A stretch of 64,000 bases of DNA from Linum tenue (Eukaryota > Streptophyta > Magnoliopsida > Malpighiales > Linaceae). The DNA lies in contig CAMGYJ010000010.1 of assembly GCA_946122785.1 (NCBI GenBank), positions 15,537,467 through 15,601,466 on the forward strand, in the 5' to 3' direction. This document shows positions 19,241-32,087 of this stretch, piece after piece (within the stretch, counting starts at the first letter, position 1; every line of letters begins with the position of its first letter). Position numbers and translations under genes: made by a program. The notes under the pieces are model-generated. The model was not told where the DNA came from, ran no database searches, and saw only the letters and a program-made list of their open reading frames with translations.

Positions 19241-20215
19241 TCTACAGTTATTTACTCCCGCGCTTCCGCTGCAGGAATTTATCTCTAAGCACATCAATAC
19301 GGTTTTTTAGTTTAGCAGAAGTGTAGTATACTAGTATGAGAACTCGATAGCAACAGTGTAACAAAAGGTACATAAAATATTAGAGATTGTAGCATACAGG
19401 AAAAAATAGTTCTTTAAAGTTGAAAGTACATATAGGATTATAGATATGACCATGTAAGAGCATGAACCTGCCTGAACCAACGACCGAGGTTGGTGTCGCC
19501 CAAAAAAAAAATTTGATTGACCCTTCTCAACGTTACTGCAATGATCTCTCAACCATTCTCCATCATACATCAAGCATCAATTTCATCGCCTACCCATATA
19601 CAATTCAAGAGGAAAAGAAAACATCTTAACAAAGATTTAATGCAGAGGATATGGAAACGTTATCCTAGCAAACTATACCATGAATATCCTGGACTATAGC
19701 ATGAGAAATGGAAGTATCATATTGGGGAGCGGGAATGGTGGTAAAATGCATTGAAACCTCAGTTACACAGATAGTCCAAAAGTGGAGGAACTAAAATCGA
19801 GAGAGGAACACAGAATGCAAAACTGTAACCTGGACTACAAAGCAACAGAATAATGCAAGCTTCAGACTAAAGTATAAATGAGCATTGAGATTTCAGGAAC
19901 TGAATCCAGAATTACAAACGAATGTTCTCTGCATTCCCAACCAATCTGGCAAATGAAGAAGTAGTGTCAATCAAATTGGACCAGAGAAGAAGATCCAAAG
20001 GCCAACACTAATAAAAGGGAAACCAAAATAGCAAAGTAGACCAAACCAAAGGGGAAAATAGCACAAAAAAGTAACTCAACAGTATATAACACTTGAATTT
20101 CATGATTCAATTAAAGAACTCAACCAGCTGTTGCTATATGGTTGATATTTTCCTTGTTACAACTTAGTTAAAATTGGAAATGAAATAGCGTCATGAAACA
20201 GGTGGTAAAACAGAC
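19241..20215. other. No gene seen
   Basis: AT-rich, apparently low-copy sequence with only short open frames. It lies downstream of the putative minus-strand gene and could include its 3' UTR. Confidence 0.5.
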
Positions 20216-21417
20216 TTAATCTTTCCAAATGGTGAAGGCAAGTAGATCTCGCATACTTGTACCCTCGAGGATGGGACGGGTATTATTGTCAACTGTCATG
20301 GGAACAATCTCATATATGGGAAAATGCAGAAGAGAGGAATTCACTATCCTAGGGGCGATACCCATTACGTTTACTTCCTCAGCCACATCCTAAGGATAAT
20401 CAAAATAGCAATTTAAGCCCTCCAACGGATTAAAGGGCGTTTAAGTTTATAAAGCTAAGATTCAAGAATGTTGAAATGAATCCAACGACATACAAAGCAC
20501 CTACCTGATAAAGAAGAGGAAGAAAGTCAGCCACACCAGGTGAAAGCTTGTGAATTTTGCTATTCAGAAGGTAAACACCAAGAACTACCTTAATCTCACT
20601 AACATGCAAACAAAATAAACAGGAAACAAAATCACTCAACATTCACTTGAATAGGAAACATAATCAAGCAAATTCAGATAGGCAAGCACGAAGACATTGA
20701 GTTAACATAACTATGTCTCATGTTATGTGCTCATAGCTTTAACATTATTGTGATAAGACAGTGAGAGTTTCTGTCATCTAGAACAAAGGATAGAAACTAA
20801 TCAAGTGCTTCCTCAATTGATCTGAATTATGGCTAAAACACCTATAACAATCTCCAGTTTTCCTAATACTAAGTTATTTTAAAATAAGTCTTTAGACCAA
20901 GGTCCCATACAGCTTTATCCACCAGTTCCATGAGGATTTGTTTTTTCGTTGTTTCATAACAATGGCAGCAGATGCATTAGTTGTTTCATCTTACCTAATA
21001 ATGGGACAACGCAACCTGCCAGAAAAACAATAAGAGAATATAGTAACCTAATCAAAAGCCTAAGTGACCAATTATGGACACTTAAGATGAAGGGAATGAA
21101 TTTTGGTATCGTGCTTTGTTAATTAGATGTACTAAAAGTTAACAGATTATGTTGATCTTTTTGTACTCTTAAGATGGCTCGTATAACTTGATATGCAGAA
21201 CCAAGATCATCTTAAATGAAAAGAAAAAAGACTAATCTAAGTAATTAGGAAAATACGACGAACTACAACTAATCAAAGTAACCTAGCAGCGCTACCTAAT
21301 GGGTATGCTGCAGATGTCAACAGCTTCCAGTTCAGGCCTAAAAGGATCAACTTAAGGTTGTAAACTTACCATAAGGAAAAACCACTAACGCTTGGCATCA
21401 AAATATAAGTGCACAAA
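20216..21417 (-). CDS. Putative split gene, 3' exons; function unknown
   Basis: Reading the minus strand, five exons keep one frame across GT-AG introns: 21417-21370, 21337-21296, 21015-20995 (21 nt), 20598-20505 and 20389-20216, ending in TAA. The last two are the most convincing: EIKVVLGVYLLNSKIHKLSP continues to LPLLYQ, then the terminal exon encodes 57 residues including VNVMGIAPRIVNSSLLHFP and ends in FTIWKD. Intron phases match at every junction I checked. The first exon listed is doubtful because an alternative acceptor reads into a stop. Further upstream, 22195-22080 has a good acceptor (TTTTGTTGCAG) and a helical frame, and 22635-22532 has an ATG frame ending at AG|GTATGA; these may be earlier exons. 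I do not recognise the protein. It could be a pseudogene. Confidence 0.4.
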
Positions 21418-23019
21418 CTTCAACAAACGTCCTGGGCTGGTACATATAACATTCTCAAAAGGCGAGTTGCAGGCTGCTATCGGACCAAATAACGGCAATT
21501 TTATAAATAAACAAAAAAAATTCCCCAATCCACCTTGGTCTAAACAGCAAGGCTAACTGAAGTTCCCATTGAAATCACTGGCGTTCTTGATACTGAGATT
21601 TAAATACCTTAGAAGTAGTTGTAAGGCATTACGTATTGTACAGCAGAACAGCGAAACACAAATCTGAGAAGAAAACCATGTTGGCAAATACAAAGCAACA
21701 CCAATATCAACTGTAATAACCTTGTAAACTCAAGAAAGAAAGAAAAAAATATGGATTGTAAATCCATAAAAGGAGTACTTTGCATAAAATTGCAGCAATT
21801 ACTTAAGCCAGATTATGACAACAATCCATATCAATTCAATTGTCCATGTGTGGCCAACTGGATCTAGACTGATAGCTTACAAAGAATTCCCGTTTATAGT
21901 AAATAATAATTCTGTTTTTCTTTTCACTTTAAATAAAACCATTTCAAACGACATTATGTTTTAGATAAGACAGACAAAAAATAGATAAAACATTTATATA
22001 TGGAAGAAAAAGTGGTTGATTTACCGGCTTCTGAGTTCCTATATTCCAATTACTCTTTTGCTATTAGGTGTAAGCTTGACCACATAATGTTGCAAGTTTG
22101 GCATGAGCTGATAGGTCCACCTCTACATCTTTCCTTAGCTTTGCACAACACAACTGCAACAAAATGGCATGAGTTAAAAGATCCATCAGATTATGCAAGG
22201 GCACAACCAATAAATTAGATTTCAAAAGAACAATATGTGAATTGCATTGTAACCAGCATTTAAAGGCTTTCAGTGTCAGAGATTATCTAAGTATTTGATC
22301 ACCTTGTTCATGATTTTTTTAATGCTTCGGTTGACAATATTAATTCTTTCCCCTGTATTTTCTCCTTCCCTCTTTCTGATTGATCAACCCAGAAATTACA
22401 AATAAGAAGTAACCAGAATTAACAGCAGCCCAAAAATCCTAAAACTGTAATATGCAAAAAGAAAACGACCCTCATCTATGTCGCCGAAGCAAATGATCTG
22501 AATCCGTAATCAAGCAACTCATCTTATCATACCTAAGATCAAACGCGATTAAGTACGAAAGTGGAGTTCGGAGCTGGGTCCTCGCCGATTGAGATGGCGG
22601 AGGTGGAGAAGCTCCGCGACCCACCCCATAAACGAACATTGAACGTGCGGAGCCTCCCCTGTTCCTCTGTCCCGATTGGCGTTGTCTCTGTTGGAGTCAA
22701 AGACAGGAGCCACCTCTGGTAACTCTCCGATTCGCCACCGACGCAAACCCTTGCAACAACTGTTGGAGAAGAAGGTCAAGGAAGAGAAGAAAATGTCGAT
22801 AGAAATGCTTATTGCGGATGAGAGAAGAAAGGGAAGAGGGTTAGTGTTTTTGGTGGCTGTGAAGCGGTACGAAGTAAAGCAACGAAGGGAGGACAGAGAT
22901 GAGAAAGAAAGAAAAGTCTTTGTGTGTCAGATGGGTAATTGTATTCAGGTCAGAAACAATTCCAATTGTGCAACCAAAGTCCTGAAAGCATTGGTTTATT
23001 ACCAAAAAAACAACCAATT
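21418..23019. other. Possible introns and 5' end of the minus-strand gene
   Basis: The stretch is AT-rich until about 22540, where composition changes to GC-richer, exon- or promoter-like sequence up to about 22800. Candidate minus-strand exons are noted in the gene entry. A plus-strand frame from 22676 to 23083 runs into the tandem array and has no recognisable domain. Confidence 0.35.
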
Positions 23020-26000
23020 GCAGAATCTGAACAAAATTCACGTAGATCCAACTCGTCAATTAGATAATTACAAAAGTGGGTAAAACTTGTTCCCAACACA
23101 AAATTCGTCGACGTTGATTTCAACTCGCTTTGACCGGATCATATTAGGTTGAATACACAAATTGAAACCCAAACCTCCCATTACAAAAGCGGTCAAAACT
23201 CTTTCTCGAGCCAAAACTCGTAAACACCGAGTGCAACCAGCATTTTTCTTAGCTACGGGTCAAATGGAAAGCTATCACGTTTTTAACAAAATCCACAAAC
23301 CAGAATAATGTGCCAATTACAAAAGCATGTAAATAATGACCCAAATTCATGAACACCACCCAATTTGATAAAGTGGGGCGAGTTTCCAGCAAAATTCGTA
23401 CCCGACCCAACCCATCAACTATATATAAGTGTATAATATTTGTCCCCAACTCAATAGTCGTAAACACTAGATTCAACTCGCTTTGACCGGTTTGAGAAAG
23501 AGGGTCGAGTCTTTAACAAAATTCTCACCCAACCCAATCCGTCAATCACAAAAGTGGGATATATGGTTTCAACTCGCTTTGATCGGGTCGAATGAGATTG
23601 CATACCCAAATGCACACCCAACTCCATAATTACAAAAGCGAGTAAAACTCGATCCCGAGCAAAAACTTGTAAACACTAAAATTACAAAAGCAGGTTAAAG
23701 ACCAACCCAAAATTCATCAACTCCACCCAATTAGATAAAGCGGGCAAGTTTCTAACAAAATTTGCACCTAACTCGGTCAGTCAATTACAAAACTGGGTAA
23801 TATTAGTCCTCAACCAAGGTTGTCAACCCGCGGGTCAACCCGATTTGACCCGGACCCGTCCAAAAAAATGGGCCACAATAACCCACTAAAGAATCAGCCC
23901 GGATTTAGTCAAACCCGGTCAAACCCGGTAAGACCCGACAAACCCGGGCGGTTGACCCGGAACAATGGGTCAGCGGGCTTTCATCTGTGCGGCGCCGTAT
24001 CCACTTCGCTCTCCTAGTCTCCTTCCCATTTCCAATCGCTGCCATTCTTTTTCTTTTTTCTTTTTGTGTTTGGTTACCACTTACAACCCCATTCCTTTTT
24101 CGCTGTCATTCATTCTTTCAACTACAAAAATTGCAATCTTTTTTTCTTTCTAAGAAAAAAGAAACTTATAACTCAAATTAAAATATGTTGGAATGTTACT
24201 TAAATTTTAATTTCCGTGGGTTTTTTTTTCTTAACTTAAAACAAATAATGGTATTAGATGAGATTTGATATATGTTATTATCTATATGTTATATGACATT
24301 TGATATTAATATTAGTTATATATGTATGTGCAATATAATTATGTTTTCAATATATCCGGGCTAAATCGGGCTAACCCGATTGACCCATTAACCCTTGACC
24401 CACTAGCTCGACCGGGTCCGGGTCGATCCGCGGTTTGACAACCTTGGTCCCCAACCCAAAATTGGTCAACGCTGAATTCAACTCGCTATGACTGGTTTGA
24501 TTTGATAAAGCGGAGTGAGTTTTTAACAAATTTCACACTCGATCCAATCCATCAATTACAAAGTGGGAGAAATGGTTTCAACTTGCTTTGACAGGGTAGA
24601 ATTAGGTTGAGTACCCAAATTAACACCCGATCCGTCAATTACAAAAGCAAGTGAAACTCGATCCCAAAACAAAACTCGTAAATACCCCAGGTAAATCAGG
24701 TTTTTTTCTCTTCGGGTCGGATGGAAAGTGGTATGAACTTTTAACAAAATCCACACCCGGGCCAACGTGACAATTACAAAAGTAGGTTAAATACCAACCC
24801 AAAATTCATCAACGCCACCCAGTTTGATAAAACGGGGAGAGTTTCTAACAAAATCTGCACCTGACCCATCCCGTCAATTATAAAAGTGGGTAAACTTTGT
24901 CCCAAAACAAAAATTGTCAACACGGGAGTCAACTCGCTTACACATATTTGATAAAGCGGGGTGAGTTCTTAACAAATCCACACTCTACGCAATTCATCAA
25001 TTACAAAAGTGGAATAAATTTGCTCCTGACCCGAAATTCATCAACAACGGGTTCAAATCGCTGTGACCAGGTCGAATATGGTTGAATACACATGAATTTG
25101 GGTTCAATTGTCATAGAATGAAATAAATTCACCCAACCCGTCAATTAGAAAAGCAGGTAAAATTCGTCAACACGTTAATAAAACAGTCGGTAAAACTAAT
25201 CGCGGATCCAAAATTCGTCAACACTGGATTCAACGTGCCTTGACCGCCTTGATAAAGCAGCGCGAGTTCTTCACAAAATCCACACCCGACCCAATTCTTC
25301 AAATTCGACACCCGACCCAATTTTAAAGTGGGCGGCTTTTGTACCCGACCTAAAATTCAGCAACACCGGGATTGGGTCGAATTAGGTTGAATACAATTTT
25401 GTAAAATAATTCACACCCGACTCAATTCGTTCCCAACCCGAAATTCGGGACTGGGTCGTATTAGGTTGACCACACATGAATTTGGGTTTAATTGTTCTCA
25501 AGCCAAAGTTCATCAACATCATGTTCAACTTGTCTTCACCTAATCGAATTAGGTCGAACACTCATTGTTATGGGTTCAATTTTTGTTCACTTTTCATAAA
25601 AAGAATTAATTTTCAAAAGCGAGTAAAATTCGTTAAGGACCCAAAATTCGTCAAGGGTTTAACTCGATTTGACCGTTGAATACACATGGTTTTGGGTTAA
25701 TTGTTATAAAAGGACATAACTCGGGTAAAACTCGTCTCCGACCCAACCCGTCAATTACAAAGACTGATAAAACTCATCCTCGATTCAAAATTCGTCAACA
25801 TTGGATTAAACTCGCATTGACAAGCTTGATAAGTGGAACAAAAGCGGGTAAAATTTGTTCCAACCCAAAATTCGGCAACAACGGGATGGGGTCGAAGCAG
25901 GCTGAACACTGTTTTTAACAACATCTACACCCGACCCAATGCGTTAATTACAAAACCGGGTAAAATTCATTATCTACCACACATTGGCAACAACGTGATC

Positions 26001-26790
26001 GGTCGAATTAGGTTGAACACTGTTTTTAACAAAAGCCACACCCGACCCAATGCGTTAATTAACTTCATTTCAACCCATAATTCGTCGACATAGAGTACAA
26101 CTAGCTTTAATCAAGTCAAATTAGGTCAAATATCTTTTGATTTTAAGTTAATTTCGGGTTAAAGTGTCATAAAAGAATTACTTAGAACATTTCATTATTA
26201 CACCCGGCATAATTTGTCAATTACAAAAGCGAGTAAAATTCGTTGAAGACCCATAATTCGTCAAAGGGTTTAACTCGATTTGACCGTTGAATACACATGG
26301 TTTTGGGTTAATTGTCACAAAAGGACATAACTCGGGTAAAACTCGCCCCCGACCCGACCTGTCAATTACAAAAGCGGATAAAACTCATCCCCGATTCAAT
26401 ATTCGTCAACACTGGATTAAACTCGCATTGACCGGCATAATAAGTGGAACAAAAGCGGGTAAAATTCGTTCCAACCCAAAATTCGACAACAACGGGATGG
26501 GGTCGAATCAGGCTTAACACTGTTTTTAAAAACATCTACACCCGACCCAATGCGTTAATTACAAAAGCGGGTAACTACACCCGATCCAATGCGTTAATTA
26601 CAAAACCGAGTAAAATTCATTATCGACTAAACATTGGCAACAACGTGACCGGTCGAATTAGGTTGAACATTGTTTTTAACAAAAGACACACCCGACCCAG
26701 TGCGTTAATTACAAAAGTGGGAAACTTCATTTCGGACCCATAATTCGACAACACCGGACCGGATCGATTAGGTTGAATACACATGAATTT
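23020..26790. repeat. Degenerate tandem array (~110-bp units, with a ~611-bp higher-order copy)
   Basis: Short phrases recur throughout in similar order: AATTACAAAAGCGGGTAAAA, CCCAAAATTCGTCAACA, TCAACTCGCTTTGACCGG, GAATTAGGTTGAATACACA and CACCCGACCCAA. In the cleaner part (25840-26060) the repeat length is about 109 bp. A longer block beginning at 25676 recurs at 26287, 611 bp later, with the same order of units. The array is interrupted by the TIR element at 23815-24446 and contains no gene. Confidence 0.75.
23815..24446. mobile_element. TIR element (Mutator-like by TSD length), non-autonomous
   Basis: CAAGGTTGTCAACCCGCGG at the left and CCGCGGTTTGACAACCTTG at the right are inverted repeats. 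Flanks GTCCTCAAC (23806-23814) and GTCCCCAAC (24447-24455) match at 8 of 9 positions, suggesting a 9-bp duplication typical of Mutator-like elements. The repetitive host makes chance similarity possible. The 632-bp body has no transposase; the centre is AT-rich. Confidence 0.65.
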
Positions 26791-26904
26791 GAGATAAAAA
26801 GAGATAATTAAAACATTTGATTAAATAATAAAAAGTTTAACAATAAAAAATTCTTGGTGATGTGACTCTACCAAATAGTAACATGTAGTTTGTTTTTTAA
26901 AGAG

Positions 26905-26905
<1 letters not shown>

Positions 26906-26954
<49 letters not shown>

Positions 26955-26977
26955 TATAATAATTATAATAATAATTC
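26906..26977. repeat. (TAA)n microsatellite
   Basis: About 17 perfect TAA/ATA units followed by a few interrupted ones, just right of the tandem array. Confidence 0.9.
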
Positions 26978-27188
26978 ATAAATAATGAAATGGACTTCCT
27001 TTTACCTAATTGTTATCACTATGGTACTGTGACTTGTAGACTCTGTTAGAACTTTGGACTCACGAGCATGCAGTATAATGGTCTACTACTAACATATATA
27101 AATCAGAATAGTAAGTTAGTAACACTACTGTACCGTCATATTGTATGAAGGTCAAAAATATTTCAAAGGGTGTTTGTTAAGCCCTGAA

Positions 27189-27540
27189 TAAACCTCTGAC
27201 GTGCCCTGAAAGTCTTCCCCCGCTCCCGCTCCCGCTCCCGCTCCTGCTCCTGGCCGACGGTGTCTGTCTTCGCGCCAAATTCTGCCCTCGCTTCACTCTC
27301 CCCGACGGCCGAGAGTCTTGATTCTTCTTCCGATATCATCTAACGAACTGTCCCCTTTCTCTAATCTCCATAGAGTAAACCTCTTACGTGCCCTGAAAGT
27401 CTGCTCACGCTACCGGCCGACGGTGTCTGTCTTCGCGGCAAATTCTGCTCTCGCTTCACTCTCCCCAACGGCCGAGAACTCTTGATTCTTCTTCTTCATC
27501 ATGTAACTAATCTTCACCTTTCTCCATTGATTGTCTGTGT
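27189..27540 (+). repeat. Tandem duplication of a GC-rich leader/promoter-like segment
   Basis: The segment starting TAAACCTCTGACGTGCCC at 27189 recurs at 27376, sharing GGCCGACGGTGTCTGTCTTC and the following CTTCACTCTCCCC tract. The first copy has an added run of CTCCCG/CTCCTG hexamers (27218-27253). It lies upstream of the split gene at 28282 and looks like duplicated 5' UTR or promoter. No ORF is convincing. Confidence 0.75.
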
Positions 27541-28281
27541 CTTGAACATTCCATTCAGTGAATTTCAGTATTTTGGTCGTTATGGAATCTGCGGCGAGCT
27601 ATTGAAGCTTGTTCGTTCCAATGTTATGATGAGGAAATCAAGAACCCTAAGTTTACCGTTCCTAGTCTTGGAATCTGTGGTTCGATTGGGAGTAGTGGTT
27701 CAGCATTGGGTGATTTGTTCGGCTGTTACGTTAAAGAATGCAAGAACCCTAAGTTTCCCCTGTTCTGTACATAACAGTCTCAAGGTGTATGGGGGGATTA
27801 ATGGTTGAATGTAGCCGAGTTTCTTTGGAAACTGGTGACCAGAGCTTCTCGAGGGCTCTTCGCCTCTTTCTGATTGGGATTTTCCATTGGTGGAAGCAAA
27901 TATGGCTCCTTTTTTCCACCGAGAGGAGATTTTGATATCTGGATTTCTGTCTTTTTCGCTTCTCTTCCTGCGTTCCTTCCGTTCTTCCTTTTCTTTGTGG
28001 TTGTTGGGCTTCATTGCTTATGGATAGTCAAAGCGAAATCTTGCATTTAGACTCTATTTCCATTTTCCCGGTATTTCATTGCACTATAACCATTATCGAG
28101 AAAGCTTACCCTGTGCTAGTTTTGGAATCTATGTGTGGGCTTCTATGCGTGGTGGTTCAGCTTGGGTGTTGGTTTCTTTCTGTCCATGAAGGTTTTGTCC
28201 AGGCATAGATTACAGATCTGCAATCTAACATTTTCGTCTTCCTCAATCTAAAATATGGGTGATCTATGTCATTTTCTTCAG

Positions 28282-29301
28282 GGATCCACGTTCAAGTTCT
28301 AAAGGTGTGATCCCTCAGACTGAGGAGCAGATTCCCCATCCGAAACAGTCGAAAGAATCAGAGAAAGGAGATCCAGGTGCACAAGAAAAGCTTGTTGGAG
28401 GCCTGGAGTCCTCTAAGCCTTCAGAGACACTAGATGATGAAAAAAGTGAGTGGAGAAAGTCTCAGTGGGACTTCGATGGTTCATGTTTTTGTATCTAATT
28501 GGTTGTTTAAAACCTCATCCTTGCAGATGGCAAGAATGTCCACCCAACTAATGAGGATTCTACATCTACTGATGCATATTACAATCGCCCCAACAGTGAC
28601 GATGAGAAATCTGGTAATTTAACATTTCAGTGGTGTTTTGCCCATGTATGTAATGGATTGTGAATTGTGATATTAACATTTCATTGGATAGACGCTTAAG
28701 TTTTCTTGTTTTTTCATTGCAGATAGTGTGTATGCACCCCCAGCAAATGATAAGCCAGCTTTCTTGCCCAGCAATGCACGGGAAAAGTGTCGAAGCGCTG
28801 TGCTGAAGATGGGAAACATTTTTTCGGCACTGGAAGAGTGGTGTGACTCGGAAACTATGGATAACGCCACTAAATTGGACATTACTGGTCAACTGAAAGC
28901 ACAAATAGCTATTTTGGAAGGACCAGATGCAGTTCAAGAGGGAGACATGGCATCCTCGTTGAAGGTTGGGCAGCCACCGCCTTCTATTTTGCAAGGACCA
29001 GATGCAGTTCAAGAGGGAGGCACGGCATCATTGTTGAAGCTTGGGCAGACACGGCCAATTAACATGGCTGAATTGAACTTGCCCAACTCGACTCGAACCA
29101 ATAAGCGTCTAAGAGGCTCTGACAACGAGGATGATTCAGGCGAGTTTTATTGGTGTTATGTTACTTGGTTGTTGGAAGTCTCATTGGATGGATGTTTAAG
29201 CTTTCTGGTTTCTCCTTCCAGATGGTGAGAATGACCCCACAACTGATGATGATACGGATGATTCAGATTACAGGCCCTCCGATGGAAGCAGTGATGAATA
29301 A
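28282..29301 (+). CDS. Split gene, 3' four exons of an acidic protein of unknown function
   Basis: Exons 28282-28445, 28527-28613, 28723-29139 and 29222-29301 keep one frame with matching phase at each junction. Acceptors are TTGCAG or CCAG. Donors are GTGAG, GTAAT and, after 29139, GC (GATTCAG|GCGAG), a GC-AG intron. The product is rich in Ser, Asp and Glu, with a helical region (REKCRSAVLKMGNIFSALEE) followed by two copies of a 25-residue repeat (GPDAVQEG..., 28919-28993 and 28994-29068). A basic stretch NKRLRG could be a nuclear signal, and the acidic tail ends SDYRPSDGSSDE. Exons 3 and 4 each follow an identical-style G|AT junction. The first exon(s) upstream were not identified. I do not recognise the family. 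Confidence 0.6.
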
Positions 29302-30669
29302 TGAATTCAGTAAGTTGATAGTTTAACATTTCTGTGGTTTGTTGTCCGTGTATATATGTTAAGGGGTAGTGATGTTGAATTACTTTGATTCTCTACAGAT
29401 GATGAGCATTCTTGAGGCTGTCTATAGCAGGATTAGAGGATTCATACGCTCCATTTTTTGTTGATACTACTTTCACAACGTACAGAAGTTCACAGGCTAA
29501 CAACTTCGCAGGATGACTTGGTGGTTGTTTCAAAGGAAAGCCATTGTTTGGTGACAGATAGCCACATTACATACAGTTCTCGAAGATTTACCTTTTTTGT
29601 AGGCATTCATTCTTTCATTCAGAAACAGTCAAGCAAACTTGCTATGCGTTATCACCCAAACCTCTGCGGTAGATTTTGAGGAAGACCACTGTGAGAACAA
29701 TTCAGGTTATATTGTAAAATTTTAGGATGATGCAAGGGCGATTGTGTTTGCTGTATACTTTCAATTGCAATTCCTGTAACGTGATCTGCTTTCTGTTGTT
29801 CAAAAAGAACATTCTTTCCATTTTCCTATTGAGGCAAAGTTAACACAACCAGCAGTTCTTCGCTGTTGAACCGGCTTGCGTCCTATGCTTTCCAACTCTA
29901 ATGTTAGAGATATTGATAGAGGGAAAAACAGGGTCCAATTATGACGGACAAGTCAACGTTTTCAAATCAAATGTTCAGAGTTGACCTTATTTTTAAAACT
30001 AGTGTTGACCTTATTTGAATTAGCTACTAACCTTTGAACTGGTAATTTGAAACCACCTCATCATGTATTAACCGACTTTATTTGTGAGAGGTGAGTAATA
30101 CCAGATCCACAATAGTATGAGGTGGAGCATGAGTATCATTTCCGTATTGTATCGCCTCTTTCCGTCCCGTTTTATCTCGATTTGTCTTCATATCTATTTA
30201 TATTTTTTTTATATTTTTACTTATTTTAACTTCTATTTTCACTCCATAATAATTTAAATAAGTGCAAGACTTTAATTTTTAACTAATTTGACACAATTAA
30301 TCTATCCATTATATGTATTTGTTTATCTATTAACTACATTTCCTTTATTTTATCATTAAAAAATAAACATATTCCTACAATAATGTATATGAATAGGTCG
30401 ATCTGTCCGGCCCATAACCGCATGGATATTATGCAACCTAACCCACACTTAATGCTAGGAAAATATAGGTATTGAAATAGCTCACAATGTCATGCCATCA
30501 CTAGCTTGAACAAAGGAATAAAAGGGTATAACAAAGCCTAATGGATGACCAAATGCAACTTTTCTCTGACCAACAAACATTATATGACTCATTGATCATA
30601 TATTCATATTAGTTTCTTCTATCATTAACATTATTCAATTGTCATAATGGCTGAATATACATCTTTTAG
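29302..30669. other. No gene seen; 3' flank of the split gene
   Basis: The first part may be 3' UTR (including an acceptor-like CTCTACAG at about 29398). The remainder is AT-rich with no repeat end or frame that I can support. Confidence 0.5.
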
Positions 30670-32087
30670 TATTTTCTTGGCAAAATCCATCTGTGTAGTC
30701 AAAACTTCGACGTTTGTGACAATATAGCCACTTTTAGGAAAATACCAATAATAGTTAGAATTTTGAAAGTTTGATGACAATAATAGTCATTTCCGTTACA
30801 TAATTTAACAGTGTCAGTGCCACCGTTAGTTAAATTAACGAAACGTTGACCTTGCTGCCAACGCACCCTTTCTTTCATTTCCACCTCAACATTCATTGGC
30901 AGGTGGACGACACGCCATTTACAAAAGTAAAAAAAAATACCCCTACCCCTAATCTCCTCGAACTCTCTTCTTCTCCTCCAGCAACCCACTGCCCTTCCTC
31001 CCATCGTCAATCACCATTAATCTGCTTCCAAGGCCCCTCTTCTTCTCCCCCCAACAACCCACCACCACTCGTCCCATCGCCATCACTGTTAATCGACTGC
31101 AAATAATCCGCCAGAGCTTTAGTAAGCACTCCGACGGCGAACACAGAGAGAGGAGGATGAGGCGGCAATGGCAGCTGCTACGGGGAAAGGCAGCAACTCT
31201 GGATCCGACGGTTCTGAAAATCTCTTCGCCATTGTCGCCCCAATCTCGCTGAGGTTTCTGCCATCGTCGCCAGGTTTCGCTATAGGCAAGCAACAGTGGG
31301 AATCCTCCCAAATCCACCCGGATCCAAAATATCCGTTTGGAAATCTTGGCAGAAGAAGACGGCTTCAAAATCAGATTATGGGTTCTGGGTGTCGTCGATT
31401 TCTGTCTACGCCACACCACCGCCCGGCGAGAGAAGAGGCAGAGAGGGAGGGCGTGCAAGAGGCGGAGCTAAGTGAGGCGGCACCGACAAAAGCGGATCTA
31501 CGCTAGCAACAATAAAGTAGGAAGAAGATTCTGATGGAAGCATAATCATCTTTTTTTCCTTGGTAGATTTGTTGCATTCATAGAGTGGATAAACCGCAAC
31601 TTCCAGTACTCGGTCGGCCATGGAAATGCCTTTGCGCGTGAGAGAGATAACCAAGCACTTTATTCCTCATCTCCTAGTGTAACATGCTTCTGGTGAAGGA
31701 TTGATGGTTTTCTAGATCAGAGATGAGGGTTTGCTAGATCGGAGAAAGAGGATTGAAAGGAAGGGGGAGAGAGAGAGAGCCCAAACTCAGTACACGGTAG
31801 GAGAAAGAGGACTTGCTAGCGAGAGTAAGGATTGGGACATAGATGCTCCTGGGATGAAAGATGTTGATGAAAATAATGAGTATTTTCTGGTATTGAAGAT
31901 TAAAAGAATTAGGTTAAGTGGGTGATGTTGCAGATCTTTTTCAATTAGTCGAACCCAGAAAGTCGAGAAGTGATTATTATTTTTATTATTATTTATTTAA
32001 TTTGATTAAAATAAAGGATAAATTTTGATTATTTTCCACCTAACATTATTTTTGAATAAAATATGCCACATCATCCGCTGTTGTTAG

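Noticed and set aside
22676..23083. 135-residue plus-strand frame with Lys/Glu-rich sequence
   Set aside because: It starts at a non-ATG codon, runs into the degenerate tandem array and shows no domain.
25676..26743. Repeated open frames with similar proteins
   Set aside because: They are products of the tandem array (same DNA unit repeated), not of a gene family.
23020..26790. CRISPR-like regular repeats
   Set aside because: Units are long, degenerate and contiguous, without unique spacers, in a plant nuclear context.
27482..27808. Plus-strand 108-residue frame upstream of the split gene
   Set aside because: No domain, no consistent donor linking to 28282, and it overlaps the duplicated leader; not supported as the first exon.
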